Assembly (NCBI GenBank): GCA_007258455.2
Contig: VDFB02018446.1
Span: 1 to 64,000 of the forward strand
Direction: 5' to 3'
Length of the DNA stretch: 64,000 bases
Source: Sequoia sempervirens
Lineage: Eukaryota; Streptophyta; Pinopsida; Cupressales; Cupressaceae
The notes beneath the pieces were generated by a model. That model was not told the DNA's origin. It saw nothing but the letters and a program-made list of their open reading frames with translations, and made no database searches. Position numbers and translations under genes: made by a program. This document shows, piece after piece, positions 46,756 to 57,487 of the stretch (positions within the stretch are counted from its first letter, which is position 1; every line of letters starts with the position of its first letter).

Positions 46756-47984
46756 CCACCAAATTTATACTAATATAGTAAATGTCTCTTTCTTTCCCTA
46801 TTTCATCATGTTGAGCTAAGAGATCCCCAAGTGTTGTCGCCCTAGTTGATATGTAAGGGATCAATGGTTTTTTTTCTGGATTGGTGGCACGAGGACTAGA
46901 AGTGTCAGTAAGTATTCCTTGGTTTGATTGAATGCCAGAACACATTTCTCATCCCATTTTTATGCTTCCCCCTTGTGGAGTAGATGAGAATATGGGATAG
47001 TTTTATCAGCTAGTTGTGCTATGAATCTTTGAATTGATTGAAGCCTTCCTTGTAGACCCCTTAATTGTTTCAATGTTCGTGGTGCTTCCATGTTGAGGAT
47101 TTCTTTGAATTTTGCAAGGACTATCTCGATTCCCCTCATTGATAAAATATATCCTAGGAGCTTTCCTGATTGCACACCAAAGACACATTTCTTGGGATTG
47201 AGCCTTACCATATATTCTTCCAATATGTCAAAGATTGAGCTTAGCATTGATATGTGGTCTTGGAATTTTCTTGATTTGGCTAGTATGTCATCCACATAGT
47301 CTTCTACAGATTTGTGGATCATGTCATGAAAAATAAGAGTCATATCCCTTTCGTATGTAGCTCTGATGTTCTTTAACCTAAATGACATCATATTCCAACA
47401 ATAGGTGCCCCATGGACAAGTGAAAGTTTTTTATGTTGGTCATCCTTTGCAATCATGATCTGGGTGTATCCTAAAAACCCATCCATTAATGATAGCATTT
47501 CATGCCCCACTGTCAGATCTACAATCATGTCTATGTTAGGTAAAGGGAAATCATCCTTAGGGAATGCTTTATTTAGGTCCCTGAAGTTGGTACAAATTTG
47601 GATGCCCCCAATGGGCTTGGAGATAGGTACAAGGTTGGAAACCCATTTTGGATAATCAATGGGTCATATGAAGCCAACGTCAAGGAGTTTGTGTAGCTCC
47701 AATTTGACCAATAAGAAGCCAGCGTCAAGGAGTTTTTGTAGCTCCAGTTTGACCAATAAGGTGATCCACACATGCATCTTTCTTAATTTTTTTCTTATTG
47801 GTTTTTCCTCTAGATAAATTGCTAAATGATGGACTACTACCTCTGAATCAAGGCCTAGCATGTCAGCATATGTCCATGCAAAGTTCTTTTTTATTTCCTT
47901 TAGAAATGTTGCTAGGTTTTCTTGTTCCTCGGTCAAAAGTGACTCGACAAAGAAAGTGATGCATGTTGTCTCCTCAATTCCCAA
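46756..47984 (-). pseudogene. Gypsy reverse transcriptase
   Basis: Minus strand. The N-terminal part reads EIKKNFAWTYADMLGLDSEVVVHHL, in shorter blocks FAWTYADM and VVVHHL, then KLLDAGF. Middle: TFTCPWGTYCW and FRLKNIRATYERDM. Catalytic box: VEDYVDDILAKS, with both Asp kept. Then GIEIVLAKFKEI and QRFIAQLADKT. A 45-bp in-frame tandem duplication (47671-47760) repeats the KLLDAGF segment. Frameshifts and stops separate the pieces. The coding continues into RNase H beyond the element B insertion. Confidence 0.87.
47671..47760. repeat. 45-bp tandem duplication within the RT
   Basis: Units 47671-47715 and 47716-47760, both AAGCCA(A/G)CGTCAAGGAGTT...GACCAATAAG with four differences. The length is a multiple of three, so the frame is kept and the peptide around VKLELQKLLDAGF is doubled. 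Confidence 0.9.
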
Positions 47985-48299
47985 ATTGATTTGATTGTAC
48001 TTCTCTACTAGGACTACTAATTTTTCTTAATGGATGGCACTAAGGGGAAGATTGAATCCCTCATCCTTTGGTGTCTCAAAGAGGTTTTCCCCATTAGATA
48101 CATCCTTTCTTTTTACTATTTTTGGATCAAAAAGTACCACAATGTGGTTTTCACTTAAAGATCATGATGTTACTCTTAGATTTTATATTTTACGACTAAG
48201 AGATTCAATTGTTTCCCCATAGTACGCATATGTGTCTAGCTCAATATCAAACCCTTCTTTGTGATCTCCATATGGTATATCATCCCTTATTCCCATGAA

Positions 48300-48830
48300 T
48301 TACGAGAGAGCCTCATCATTTTCAAATGTATCTAAGATCAACAGTCCTTGTTGGTCACAATCTATGAGTTGGGGGTAAACAAGCTTTAGTTCGATGACTT
48401 GGTTACTTGAATTGAATGACATGGTGGTTATCATAAAAAGGGAGGAATCCTCAAAGAGAATGGGTAGGTTGGAGAGGGGATCCTCCAAGGGGAAACTAAG
48501 TGATACAAGCATCGATGGGGAAGCTTTGACCATTTTAATAGAAGCACCTTTGCTAAGTATGGTTATCTTCATAGGGTTACATCTGAGGCCAAGATTCTTA
48601 GGGTGCTTCTCAAGAATGATGGGTTCAAACAAGCCATTGCCATTTTTCTCATGCTTCTCATTTTTATTGTAGCCCCAGCCAAACATTAATTGTAGACCTT
48701 TGTTGTTTTCTTCCATGGGAAGATCTGGTGTAGGTCTTTCATCTTGATATAACAATCTCAATACATCTTTCTTGTCTACCACCTCTTTTCTTAGGTCTCC
48801 CCACTTTTTGAAGGTGATGAGTTCTGCTTT
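48300..48830 (-). pseudogene. Gypsy linker with G-patch-like segment between protease and RT
   Basis: The frame at 48300-48782 contains GLQLMFGWGYNKNEKHEKNG followed by GLFEPII and a second KHPKNLGLRCNP. This has the glycine pattern of a degraded G-patch (aromatic-G-x-G-x-G-L-G-x-x-x-x-G). A G-patch-like segment between protease and RT is common in Tat-type polyproteins. The rest of the frame is hydrophobic and unassigned. Confidence 0.5.
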
Positions 48831-49089
48831 GAAGGTCTAATATGTTGTGTCAATTGGTTGTGGTTTCCCATGGGATCTAGGAGATTGAGGTAACTCTCCT
48901 ATCACAAAGGAACTCTTTTTCATTTTATAGTCCCCACACCCATTATCTTAGATTATAGCCTTGACATCTGGGATGTTCTTAATGGTAGGTGTCTTTCTCT
49001 TAGAAGTGGAGGCTAAAGTGGATGGGTCGATATATGGGGATGTGGGTCCCTCATCATTTTTTGGAACTTGGGGGATCTTGTAATACTTG

Positions 49090-49673
49090 GCTTCTATATT
49101 TTTGCAATAATAAAAAGGTTCAAGGTCGCCATGGATCGTGACTTCTTGATTCTAGTAAGGGAATTTGACACATTGATGAAATTTGGATGTGACAGCTTGC
49201 ATCCCATGGATCCATGGATGTCCTGGGAGAATATTATAGGGGATTTCAAGGTCAAGGACCTGGAAAGTATTTTCCATGATTGCTGGCCCTACCTAGATAG
49301 GGAGTTGAATGGTGCCTTGAGACACCTGTTCTTGATCGTCATAGGCCCTGATAGTGATACCTTTTCCCTTTTCAATGTCATCCTCTCAAAATACCAAATT
49401 ATTTATTAGTTGTAGGGTACAAATATTCAAACCTAAAACCCCATCCACCAAGACTCTTTTGACTTTGTTCTTATGGACTAAGACTTCAAGATGGAGTGTA
49501 CGATTATGAGACAGTTGGGTTGGGAGATCATGCTCAAAAAATGTAAGGAGGTGTGGTGTGGTGATATGTCTGACCATAGCTTGAAATTGGTCTACATCAA
49601 ATTTTATGGGAATGAAGGATGAGACCAATTCCTTCTCTAGAATGTCCCTATGTGTAGGCAAGATTTTAAGCAA
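49090..49673 (-). pseudogene. Gypsy aspartic protease
   Basis: Minus strand. LHLEVLVHKNKVKRVLVDG contains the catalytic D-G pair, followed by GLNICTLQLI. After a frame change comes VLDLEIPYN, then ILPGHPWIHGMQAVTSKFHQ and VKFPYQNQEVTIHGD, the standard C-terminal block of plant Gypsy proteases. The glycine after DG in DGGS is replaced by Val, which together with frameshifts makes it inactive. Confidence 0.78.
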
Positions 49674-50167
49674 CTCTATGATCGAGATTTGGGTAGGGGT
49701 CCTTTTCAGTTATTCCAAGATGCTATAACCACTAAGGTTTGATTTTAGATTGGTGGGTGGTGCCTTGAGTGGTGGTGATGGTCCTAGGATAGAAATTATG
49801 TGGTTACATGTGGTGACTCCACACTCGCCTCTAGGTCCCTTGATATTGAAAACTGTTAGCCATTCATCCAATGATGCTACAACATGGTCATTGCCAATTG
49901 GTGTTACGATATCAATGGAATGTTCATCGGTTTTGGTATGATAGATGTGCTTATTTTATTTGTGCTTGGGGGGATTGATTTGATTTGATTGGTTTTGGAT
50001 TATGTGTTTAATGAAGGGATTTTCCCTATACATTGAATAGGTGTGGATGATGATGTCAAGAGAGGGAATGGTGTGTTCCCTTGTGGAAATGAGGATTACA
50101 CATTGAAAGTACCCGCTTGTCCAAATAAATCCACTTGTCCTTGTGATACAATGGGGAGAGAGATTTG

Positions 50168-50899
50168 TTAATCAAGAGGGTATGTCAATGTTGCAAAAAC
50201 GGTGGAGGGGTTGTTTGTATCATGGAAAATGAGTGGCACATATTGATGTTTAGGGTCTTGTTGGATGGTGCTAGGCATACCAAAGATCATGTTGGCCTCT
50301 AAATTTTTGTTGTTGACAAGTGGATTCCCTTGAAGGGATTGGAGTAATAAAATTCCCTTGGTGATCATTGGTTGACTTGGGGCATGTGATGATGATGGTT
50401 GAATGATTGGTTGGATGATGCTTGGAAATGAAGGCTTGAATGATGTTTGAGGAATATTCCCAAAATTTTGTTCAACAACAGTGCTCACATCAAGATCAAA
50501 AGGGAGTTTTACCCCTTACTTTGCCAATGCCAACATGTATTGTGTGGGATTTAGCCTCATGACTATGTTGACAAGCTTGTGCATTTCAAGATTTTGAACT
50601 TGTTCTAATATTTTGTCTTGGGACATCTCTTGGAAGTTTTTGATGACATCCTCCACTTGGAAACCTCCCTCTTGAGGAACTTCTAGTTGTTGAAGGGGAT
50701 TAAGTGGAGGGTTGATAGATTCCCTAGGGTTGAATTTTGATGTTGTTTGACTTAAATCACTTGAGGTTGATGTTTTTTTGTTTTGCTTCATGATCTCCTT
50801 GTGTTGAAACCTTGTTTGGACCATAAAATTGGGATCAACTTTTAGGAATATGGGAGGTAAACCTCTAACTCCTTTGGTTGATCTAAACTTTAGGTACAA
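50168..50899 (-). pseudogene. Gypsy gag C-terminal / pre-protease remnant
   Basis: Two same-frame pieces (50516-50899 and 50168-50488) separated by a short gap with a stop. Gln/Pro/Ser-rich. GVKLPFDLDVSTVVEQN at the junction aligns with GAKLPRGFDIDTLPPS in the second Gypsy-type element (61806-63101), which ties the two elements together. No zinc knuckle and no clear capsid domain were found, so the real gag is deleted or too decayed to see. Confidence 0.55.
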
Positions 50900-52356
50900 A
50901 ACAAAAATCTAGGATGTTTTAAGGATAAAATGATGATGATGTGATAAATGAGGGGTGAATGATATGGATGTTTTAACTTTTGAGAACTTTGGATGAATAA
51001 TAGACCTTGGGATTTTTTATTTTGATTGATTTGATTTGGATAATGGAATTGTAGATCCCAAGATGTTGATGTGATCTTGGGATTAACTTGTCCAAAAGAA
51101 GTGTTAATTTAAATAAATTTGTGAGAAGGGATTCATTCCCACACACCTAGCCAAACAAGGTGATTTTGATTTTGATTTAAGGATTTACCAAAGTCTAGCA
51201 TAGATGAGTTTTCCAAATTTCCAAAAGTTATTTGTGAGATGGTTTTTTAATGAATGTTGTGACAAATGGAATTATTGGCTTGATCCTAGATGAGCCTAGA
51301 AAGACTTTGTTTAGAAGACCAAGGTGTTGAAGAACATGATAGACCTCTAAAGTGTTTTTTTTTTAAATCATAGGTTTAATATTGAGCATACATGTTTGGG
51401 TTATTCAACGTAATGAGTCTATGAAACCTTGTGACCTTCTTGCTTATCTTGTGGTAATGTCTTAGGCTGCACTTTCTAATGTATCTTCTTATAGCCGTTT
51501 GAGTATGACTCCTAAACTTGAAGTTATGTATAAATAATTTTGTTTTGGAATCTTGATTTTGTGGGAAACCATGAGAACAAACACATATGTGGGGTTCAAT
51601 TGTCTTTTATCTTGATTAAATGGATTCTTTTTACCACACCAACACATCTTGATTAAATTCCAAACTAAATGTTTGTCTTAGCTACTTTTCATTCCACAAG
51701 GTCCATTATGTGAAAATGAAAGAGTCAAGGCCATAGTTTCCCTAGGTTGACTTTGAGAAGAGTAAATTGAGATATAAGCCTAAATATTTAGAAGCCTCTA
51801 AGGATAAAAATCCCTAGGGACAAGTAGTAATAATTGGACCCTTCAAAGTTGTTCACTCTTTCCAAAGGGTTTGAAATTTTGATAATTTATTTAATGTTTT
51901 TTTCACTCTTTGAGATCCAAGTAATGTGTTTGACTAACTTACAAATTGTACAATCCTAGGCTTCAAAGATACTACTTGTTGAGTCCCCACTCCGATTTCT
52001 CCAAACACTAATACAAAGTGAACAATTAGAGATTTGGCGACATTGGCTTCCCTCTATGACACACACTTCTCAGGACCACCAAATCTCAAAATCCTAAAGA
52101 TCTAAAGATCCTAAGGATTTTCCTGTTTCCACTTTGAATAGTAAAAACGTGGGGCAGCTTCAGAATGACCATTCCTGCACCAACAAGCATGACGGTTTTT
52201 GGTCACTAACCAAATGGTTCATAATAAGGGCTTTCATTCAAGGTGGCCATACACACAACAAGATTAGCTCAAGACTATAGTCAGTCAAGAGGCCTCCCAA
52301 TCCCTTCCTAAGAAGATATTTTGGCGTATCACACATATACTATGGGTGACACTTAT
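50900..52356. other. Gypsy leader or decayed gag region
   Basis: No ORF or domain recognised. A 10-bp inverted repeat (ATCCCAAGAT...ATCTTGGGAT) lies at 51055-51083. Confidence 0.4.
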
Positions 52357-53154
52357 GGGTATGTACAGGATCATGATGGGCCAAAAAGTGGTGATATGAT
52401 GGGTATTTGTAGGGTATGTGGCTGACGATATTTTTTTAACCCAAAATTGATGAAACAAAAAGGATTTTTAAAGGATATCTTCAGCTTTCCACCAATATAA
52501 ATGATGCTTTACTTTGAATTTAATAAATAATTATTATTCATTTTCAATTTGAATTATGACTAAAGTCCTGATTGATAGGTTGATTGAAAAACATCTATAG
52601 CTTTCAAATGGTATCACATTTTTTGAATCCGAAGCATGTGTCACATTATATGCTTCACATACTATAGGATTAAAAAAAATGAATTTCATGAATTTTTGAC
52701 CAAGTTAAGGTGGTCAGACATGTACGAGTTTTTTATATTTTTTTTAAAAGTTGTAATAAAAAATTCATAATTAATTATTTACATGGAAAAAAATTATAAA
52801 AAAATATGCATCACATCGGGACATGAGTCCTCTACTTATATATAAAATCTTATAAAAAAATATTTTCATTTTATTGTGGTTTGGGTGGTCAACAAGACAC
52901 CTACTTATTTTTCCCTTGAAATTTAAGTACTACTACATTGAAATTCCAAATTTTCACCAAATATATTTTAAAAAAAAAAAAAAACCTAGTAGTTTAGAAA
53001 GTAAATTCAATTTGCTACAGATTCTATTCTTAAATATTTTTGAAATAATATAGATAACTTATTCAAATTTTTACGTCAAGTTTCCTAACTCTAATTTTCT
53101 AATTTTTTTGCCACTTAAGGGCCTGCTTTTTCCATGATGATCCTACACATACCC
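52357..53154 (+). mobile_element. MITE-like element, copy 4
   Basis: About 798 bp. Starts GGGTATGTACAGGATCATGA, ends ...GATCCTACACATACCC. Flanked by TTAT on both sides. Collinear with the other copies, non-coding. Confidence 0.86.
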
Positions 53155-53983
53155 TTATCAGTGTGACACATCCACACCTATTCTGTATGAATTTTTTCAT
53201 ACACACATTATTTATATAGCAGCTTGAAAGAGCTTGGCTTTAGCTTGTTTTTGCTTGGGTCATTCCCTCCTTTCGAAGCAGGGAGGCAATCCCTCTAAAG
53301 ATAAACAAAAGCAAGGAAGTAAATTTGTAGTTCAACCACTCAGATCATGTAAAGTGCAAGGAGGGAACACACACGATGCCTTTTCTTTACACTTGCATGT
53401 AGTTCATTTTTAAATCCAAATTGAAATGTATGGGTGATTAGACAACTAATGTCAAAGAAATGCTTTTGATTCTCAAGATCGCCAAGTGGCATGAGAGAAG
53501 TGCATACACATTCAAATAACAAGAATTCCAAAACCATAAAACAAACAAGGCATAAGTTCTTTTTTAATCCCCAAAGTAAAGATGATTTTTTTTTAAGCAC
53601 CAAAAGCTAAGTGTGAATTTGTCTTGTTCAATTTTATCCGACAAAGCAATGGATAGTAAGTTCCTAATGTTCAATTTTATCCCAACTTGAAAAGCTTAAT
53701 TAAATGGTTAATTTTAAGCCCAAAGTAATGCTAGTTGGCTCTAAAACAAAAAATGAAAATAAGAATTAGAAAGCCTAAGCTACTACAATGAGCGTTAAAA
53801 AATGCTTTTAGTTTTCCAAACTGGTTTTCCTCCTCAATCTGCATAGGTGACGCTAGGAAACAAAGGTGACACTCTATAAACTGAAAAAGGTGATGCTAAA
53901 AATAGAAGCAACACTCTGATAAAATGCAAATTTGGTGCTCTACAACAAACAAAGAGCACAAATGCAATGTTTTTGGAACAAAG
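53155..53983. other. Gypsy leader region with GGTGATGCT-type repeats
   Basis: No ORF is supported. From about 53845 to 53960 it carries repeated phrases (AGGTGACGCTAG, AAAGGTGACACTC, AAAGGTGATGCTA) that recur inverted at 29419-29700. Confidence 0.5.
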
Positions 53984-54778
53984 GGGTATGTGCAGGATCA
54001 TGATGGGCCAAAAAGTGGCAATATTATGGGTATTTGTAGGGTATGTGGCTGGCGACTTTTTTTTTACCCAAAATTGATGAAATGAAAAGGGTTTTTAGAG
54101 GAGATTCTCATCTTTCAACCAATATAAATTATGCTTTAATTTGAATTTAATAAATAATTATTATTCATTTTCTATTAGAATTATAACTAAAGTCCTTATC
54201 GATAGGTTGATTGAAAAATATTTATAACTTTCAAACGGTATCACATTTTTTGAATCTGAAACATGTATCACATTCTATGCTTCACATACTATAGGATTAA
54301 AAAAAGAAAAATTAAATTTCATTAAGTTTTGACCAAGATAAGGTGGTCAGACATACAAGTTTTTTTTTTTTAAGTTGTAATAAAAATTCATAATTAATTA
54401 TTTACTTGGAAAAAAATTACAAAATAATATGCATCACATCCGGACATGGTCCTCTACTTATATATAAATATTATAAAAAATATTATCATTTTCTTATGGT
54501 TAGGGTGGTCAAAGACACCTACTTCTTATTTTTTCCCTGAAATTTAAGTACTACTGCATTGAAATTTCAAATTTTCACCAAATAGATTTTATTTATTTTT
54601 AAATAAACCTAGTAGTTTAGAAACTACATTCAATTTTCTACAGATTCTATTCTTACATATTTTTGAAATAATATAGATAACTTATTGAAACTTTTACGTC
54701 AAGTTGCCTAACACTATTTTTTCTGAATTTTTTGCCACTTAAGGGCTTGTTTTTTCCATGATGATCCTGCACATACCC
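53984..54778 (+). mobile_element. MITE-like element, copy 5
   Basis: About 795 bp. Starts GGGTATGTGCAGGATCATGA, ends ...GATCCTGCACATACCC. Flanked by AAAG on both sides. It is inserted within the repeat cluster of the Gypsy leader, 829 bases from copy 4 and in the same orientation. Confidence 0.87.
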
Positions 54779-55056
54779 AAAGGCGATGCAAAAATGGAGG
54801 TGACAATTTGTCAGAAAGCAAAAATTTAGCAGAAAAATCAAGCAGACAAAAGCAATGCTATTGTAAAGGAAACGTGACGTGACAAAGGCGATGCTAAAGT
54901 TGAAGGCGTCACTCTGCGTGAAACAAAGGTGGAACTGTATGTGAAAGTGGTGTTATATGGAGCAAAGGTGGTGTCACCCTCTTGTAGCTACAAAAATGTC
55001 AATTTTAAGCCAAATTTGTCAAAATAAGAAGGTTTTTCTTCCTTCTAGCACCAAAC
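54779..55056. other. Gypsy leader and candidate primer binding site
   Basis: More GGTGATGCT-type repeats, then on the minus strand GTTTGGTGCTAGAAGGAAG immediately after the LTR end (55038-55056). This is the place for the primer binding site. The TGGTGCTAGAAGG core is not the initiator-Met type, and the tRNA was not identified. Confidence 0.5.
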
Positions 55057-56254
55057 TGTGAATGCCTAATCTACAATTAACTAACAAGAGACAACAAAAA
55101 AGTGTTAATCAAGTTAGAAAAACATAAACAAAGCACTCCCTCTGAGATTCTTAGTGAAATCAAGATGAAAAATAAAAATGAGAGCATAAACAAGCTAAAT
55201 GATAACATGTAATTAATTAAAACCACTAAACCTCCATCCTATAGGAGGATTCGTGCTCCTTTGATGTGTAAATAAGCCCTTTCCCAATCCCTTTGATAAG
55301 CTCCAATGATGTAGTTGATTCCAAGTACCTAAGATGATGAAACAAGCTCAAAATATGATGAAAATGGTGAATGCTATGAATGAAAATGCCTATAGTAAGA
55401 ATGCTTCAAGTTGTGGATCCATATTGTGTAGAGGAAGCCTCTACTTATAGGACTCAAGGGTTAAAGAATGAGAGAAATTTGTGAATGTGGGATAAAAGGG
55501 GAGCCAATAGGAATGTGACACTTGTCACAATTCTATTGGGTGAGGATGGAGCACATTCTGTGGAATGTGTAGAGTAAAGGAGATGGACGAGAAATAAATG
55601 AAAATGGCTTAGCATTTAAAAGGTTGTAAGAAGTAAATGAATATGGTTGAAGATGTAAGAGAATGTTATTGAAAATGTAAGAGGAGTAAATGGATGTAAG
55701 AGGTATTTATGAATGTGTAAGAGTTTATTTAAAACCTTTGGATGGAAATTGAATGAGGAGGTAGTTGGGAGGAATATTCTTAGGAATATTCCATTGTGAG
55801 GATAAATAGGGTAATTAGATATTTAAAAGAAATTAATTTCATATGCAACTTGGTTAGTTGACCGTGGGTTGATTTAACTCTTGAGGAGTTAAAAGCTAGA
55901 GGATTTGTTAATGATGATTAGAAAGTGGCTTAAGGTTAATTAATTTAGAATTAATTAACTTTGATGGGTTAGGGGATTGTGACATCTTATTTGATTTATT
56001 TAATCAAATGAGAGGACTTTAGGGGGATTTAATTAAATGATTTGATTTAATTAAATATGGTGAACATTAGTTAGAAGAAAGGTGAATTAATCTAATAAAG
56101 TTAATTATGTGACTAATAGTAGAAATTGATGAATTTAACTAAATAATGTTGATTATTTAATTAATTGGTTAGTCCAAAGTGATTTAGGAAGAAGTGATGT
56201 TAATTTATCAAAATCAAATGCATAATATCAATCAAGATTATTTAAGTATCTACA
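55057..56254 (-). repeat. 5' LTR of the Gypsy element
   Basis: 1198 bp. On the minus strand it begins TGTAGATACTTAAATAATC and ends ATTAGGCATTCACA. A minus-strand TATA-like TATAAGTAGAGGC is near 55437-55449. Followed on the right by the target duplication ATTTT (56255-56259). Confidence 0.82.
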
Positions 56255-56345
56255 ATTTTTTACTTTTGGAAGCTAAACACATTGGATCTGGGAGTGCAAA
56301 CATTGAAGAATAGGACCCAAAAACAGATTTTCCAGAACCCTAGCA

Positions 56346-56375
56346 GGGACCCATTCGCCATTGGGCGAATGAGTC
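56346..56375. repeat. Hairpin motif, copy 3
   Basis: GGGACCCATTCGCC pairs with GGCGAATGAGTCC(T) around a short loop; one arm position is mismatched. Confidence 0.75.
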
Positions 56376-57020
56376 CTCAGTGAGGCCCAAAAAATAACTT
56401 TTTGCAACAGGTACACAACATTTTAGCATCTTAAAACCTTCTTTTTGATTACTATATTAGTTAGGTTTGATTCTTGATTATCAATTACACATTATATCCC
56501 TCATAATTGAATGAAACAAACTACTCAAAATTAGGTTCATCCCTTTGGTAATCCATTTGGGATGAACCTATTTTTCTTTGTTGCATTTTGGTAAACCCAA
56601 CCTCTTGTTGAACATTGTAGTTTTTATTTTTATTTTGGAGTATCCTTGGCATCTTAGACTAGATATAGCATTCATTTGCATTGAATTAGATCTCATTTAT
56701 ATTCTTTACTTTGCATTCAAATTTACATCTCATCTAGGGTTTTAGGATTGCATTGTTTGCATTCTTTAAATATGAAAAATAGAAGAAAAAAAATTAGTCA
56801 TCTTGTATATCATCTTGCATCACATAAACTTGCATTTGAAAATTGAAAACAAAATTGCATATCAAACTAGGAGTTTTAAGTCATCATTTTGCCACTTTTT
56901 CAACTTGCATTCCACATTGCATTTATAGAAAATTAAATCTAAAACTTATTGTAGTAGACCTAAAATATCTAAAAATCACTAGAAAATACCTAAAAATATA
57001 TAAAAATTAGTTTCAAAACT

Positions 57021-57064
57021 CTAATCTAGGACCCATTCACCCTAGGGAAAATGAGTCCCTAATT
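57021..57064. repeat. Hairpin motif, copy 4 (worn)
   Basis: CTAATCTAGGACCCATTCACC faces GGAAAATGAGTCCCTAATTAG in 20-base-class arms with several mismatches; CTAATC/AATTAG outer pairing extends it. Confidence 0.6.
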
Positions 57065-57276
57065 AGACCTTAATCTACATTTCTAGAATTTAAAAACTTC
57101 ATTTATGTGCTTATGTTTGCTGCCATCAAATCTCTATTATAGTTTCTTGATTTTTTGTTTCATTCATTTCATTAGATCTAGCTTAATTTGGTTCTTTTAG
57201 TGCATTGGATAAATTCAAAATTGCATTTACAAATTTTCATTTTCAAATTATTGTATAGTGTAATCAATAAATTGCC

Positions 57277-57486
57277 TTGTTTAAGTCTGAAAATCTAAAA
57301 ATAGACAAGTGTTTTAGCAATGTGTTGAAATATTTATTCTATTTGGTTAATGTTTCAAGTTGTGTTTTTGGCAATGATCCTAATGCAATTGAACCTACTC
57401 ACCCAACTCTTAATGAGTGTCCTCGTGAAGTGGACATCATTGGAGAAGATGGTGTTGTATCTAAGGGTTATTTTAGGTTGGATTAG
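57277..57486 (+). pseudogene. Short ORF truncated by the second Gypsy-type element
   Basis: 69 codons ending ...VVSKGYFRLD, with the stop formed right at the junction with the LTR at 57488. I do not recognise the protein. The middle part (PNAIEPTHPTLNECPREVD) looks like real coding sequence rather than noise. It probably belongs to an older retroelement. Confidence 0.35.
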
Positions 57487-57487
57487 A

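Larger units (their letters stand above)
27037..56254 (-). mobile_element. 29-kb Ty3/Gypsy element (Tat/Athila-like), minus strand, with nested insertions
   Basis: Direct repeats of about 1.0-1.2 kb at both ends (27037-28077 and 55057-56254) begin TGTGA(G/A)TGCCTAAT and end CTACA on the plus strand, and are flanked by ATTTT on both sides. On the minus strand follow primer-site-like sequence, gag remnant, protease, G-patch-like region, RT, RNase H, integrase with GPF/GPY-type end, a long 3' region and an antisense PMD ORF. Without the five inserted elements it would be about 16.2 kb, within the range of large plant Tat elements. All frames contain stops, so it is dead. Confidence 0.82.
56255..57487. 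other. Right half of the older interrupted locus
   Basis: Continues the locus broken at 27036. Contains hairpin copies 3 and 4 and, at its end, a plus-strand open frame truncated by the next element. Otherwise AT-rich and without recognisable genes. Confidence 0.5.

Noticed and set aside
49068..49409. 113-codon plus-strand ORF
   Set aside because: It is a shadow of the protease C-terminal block on the minus strand.
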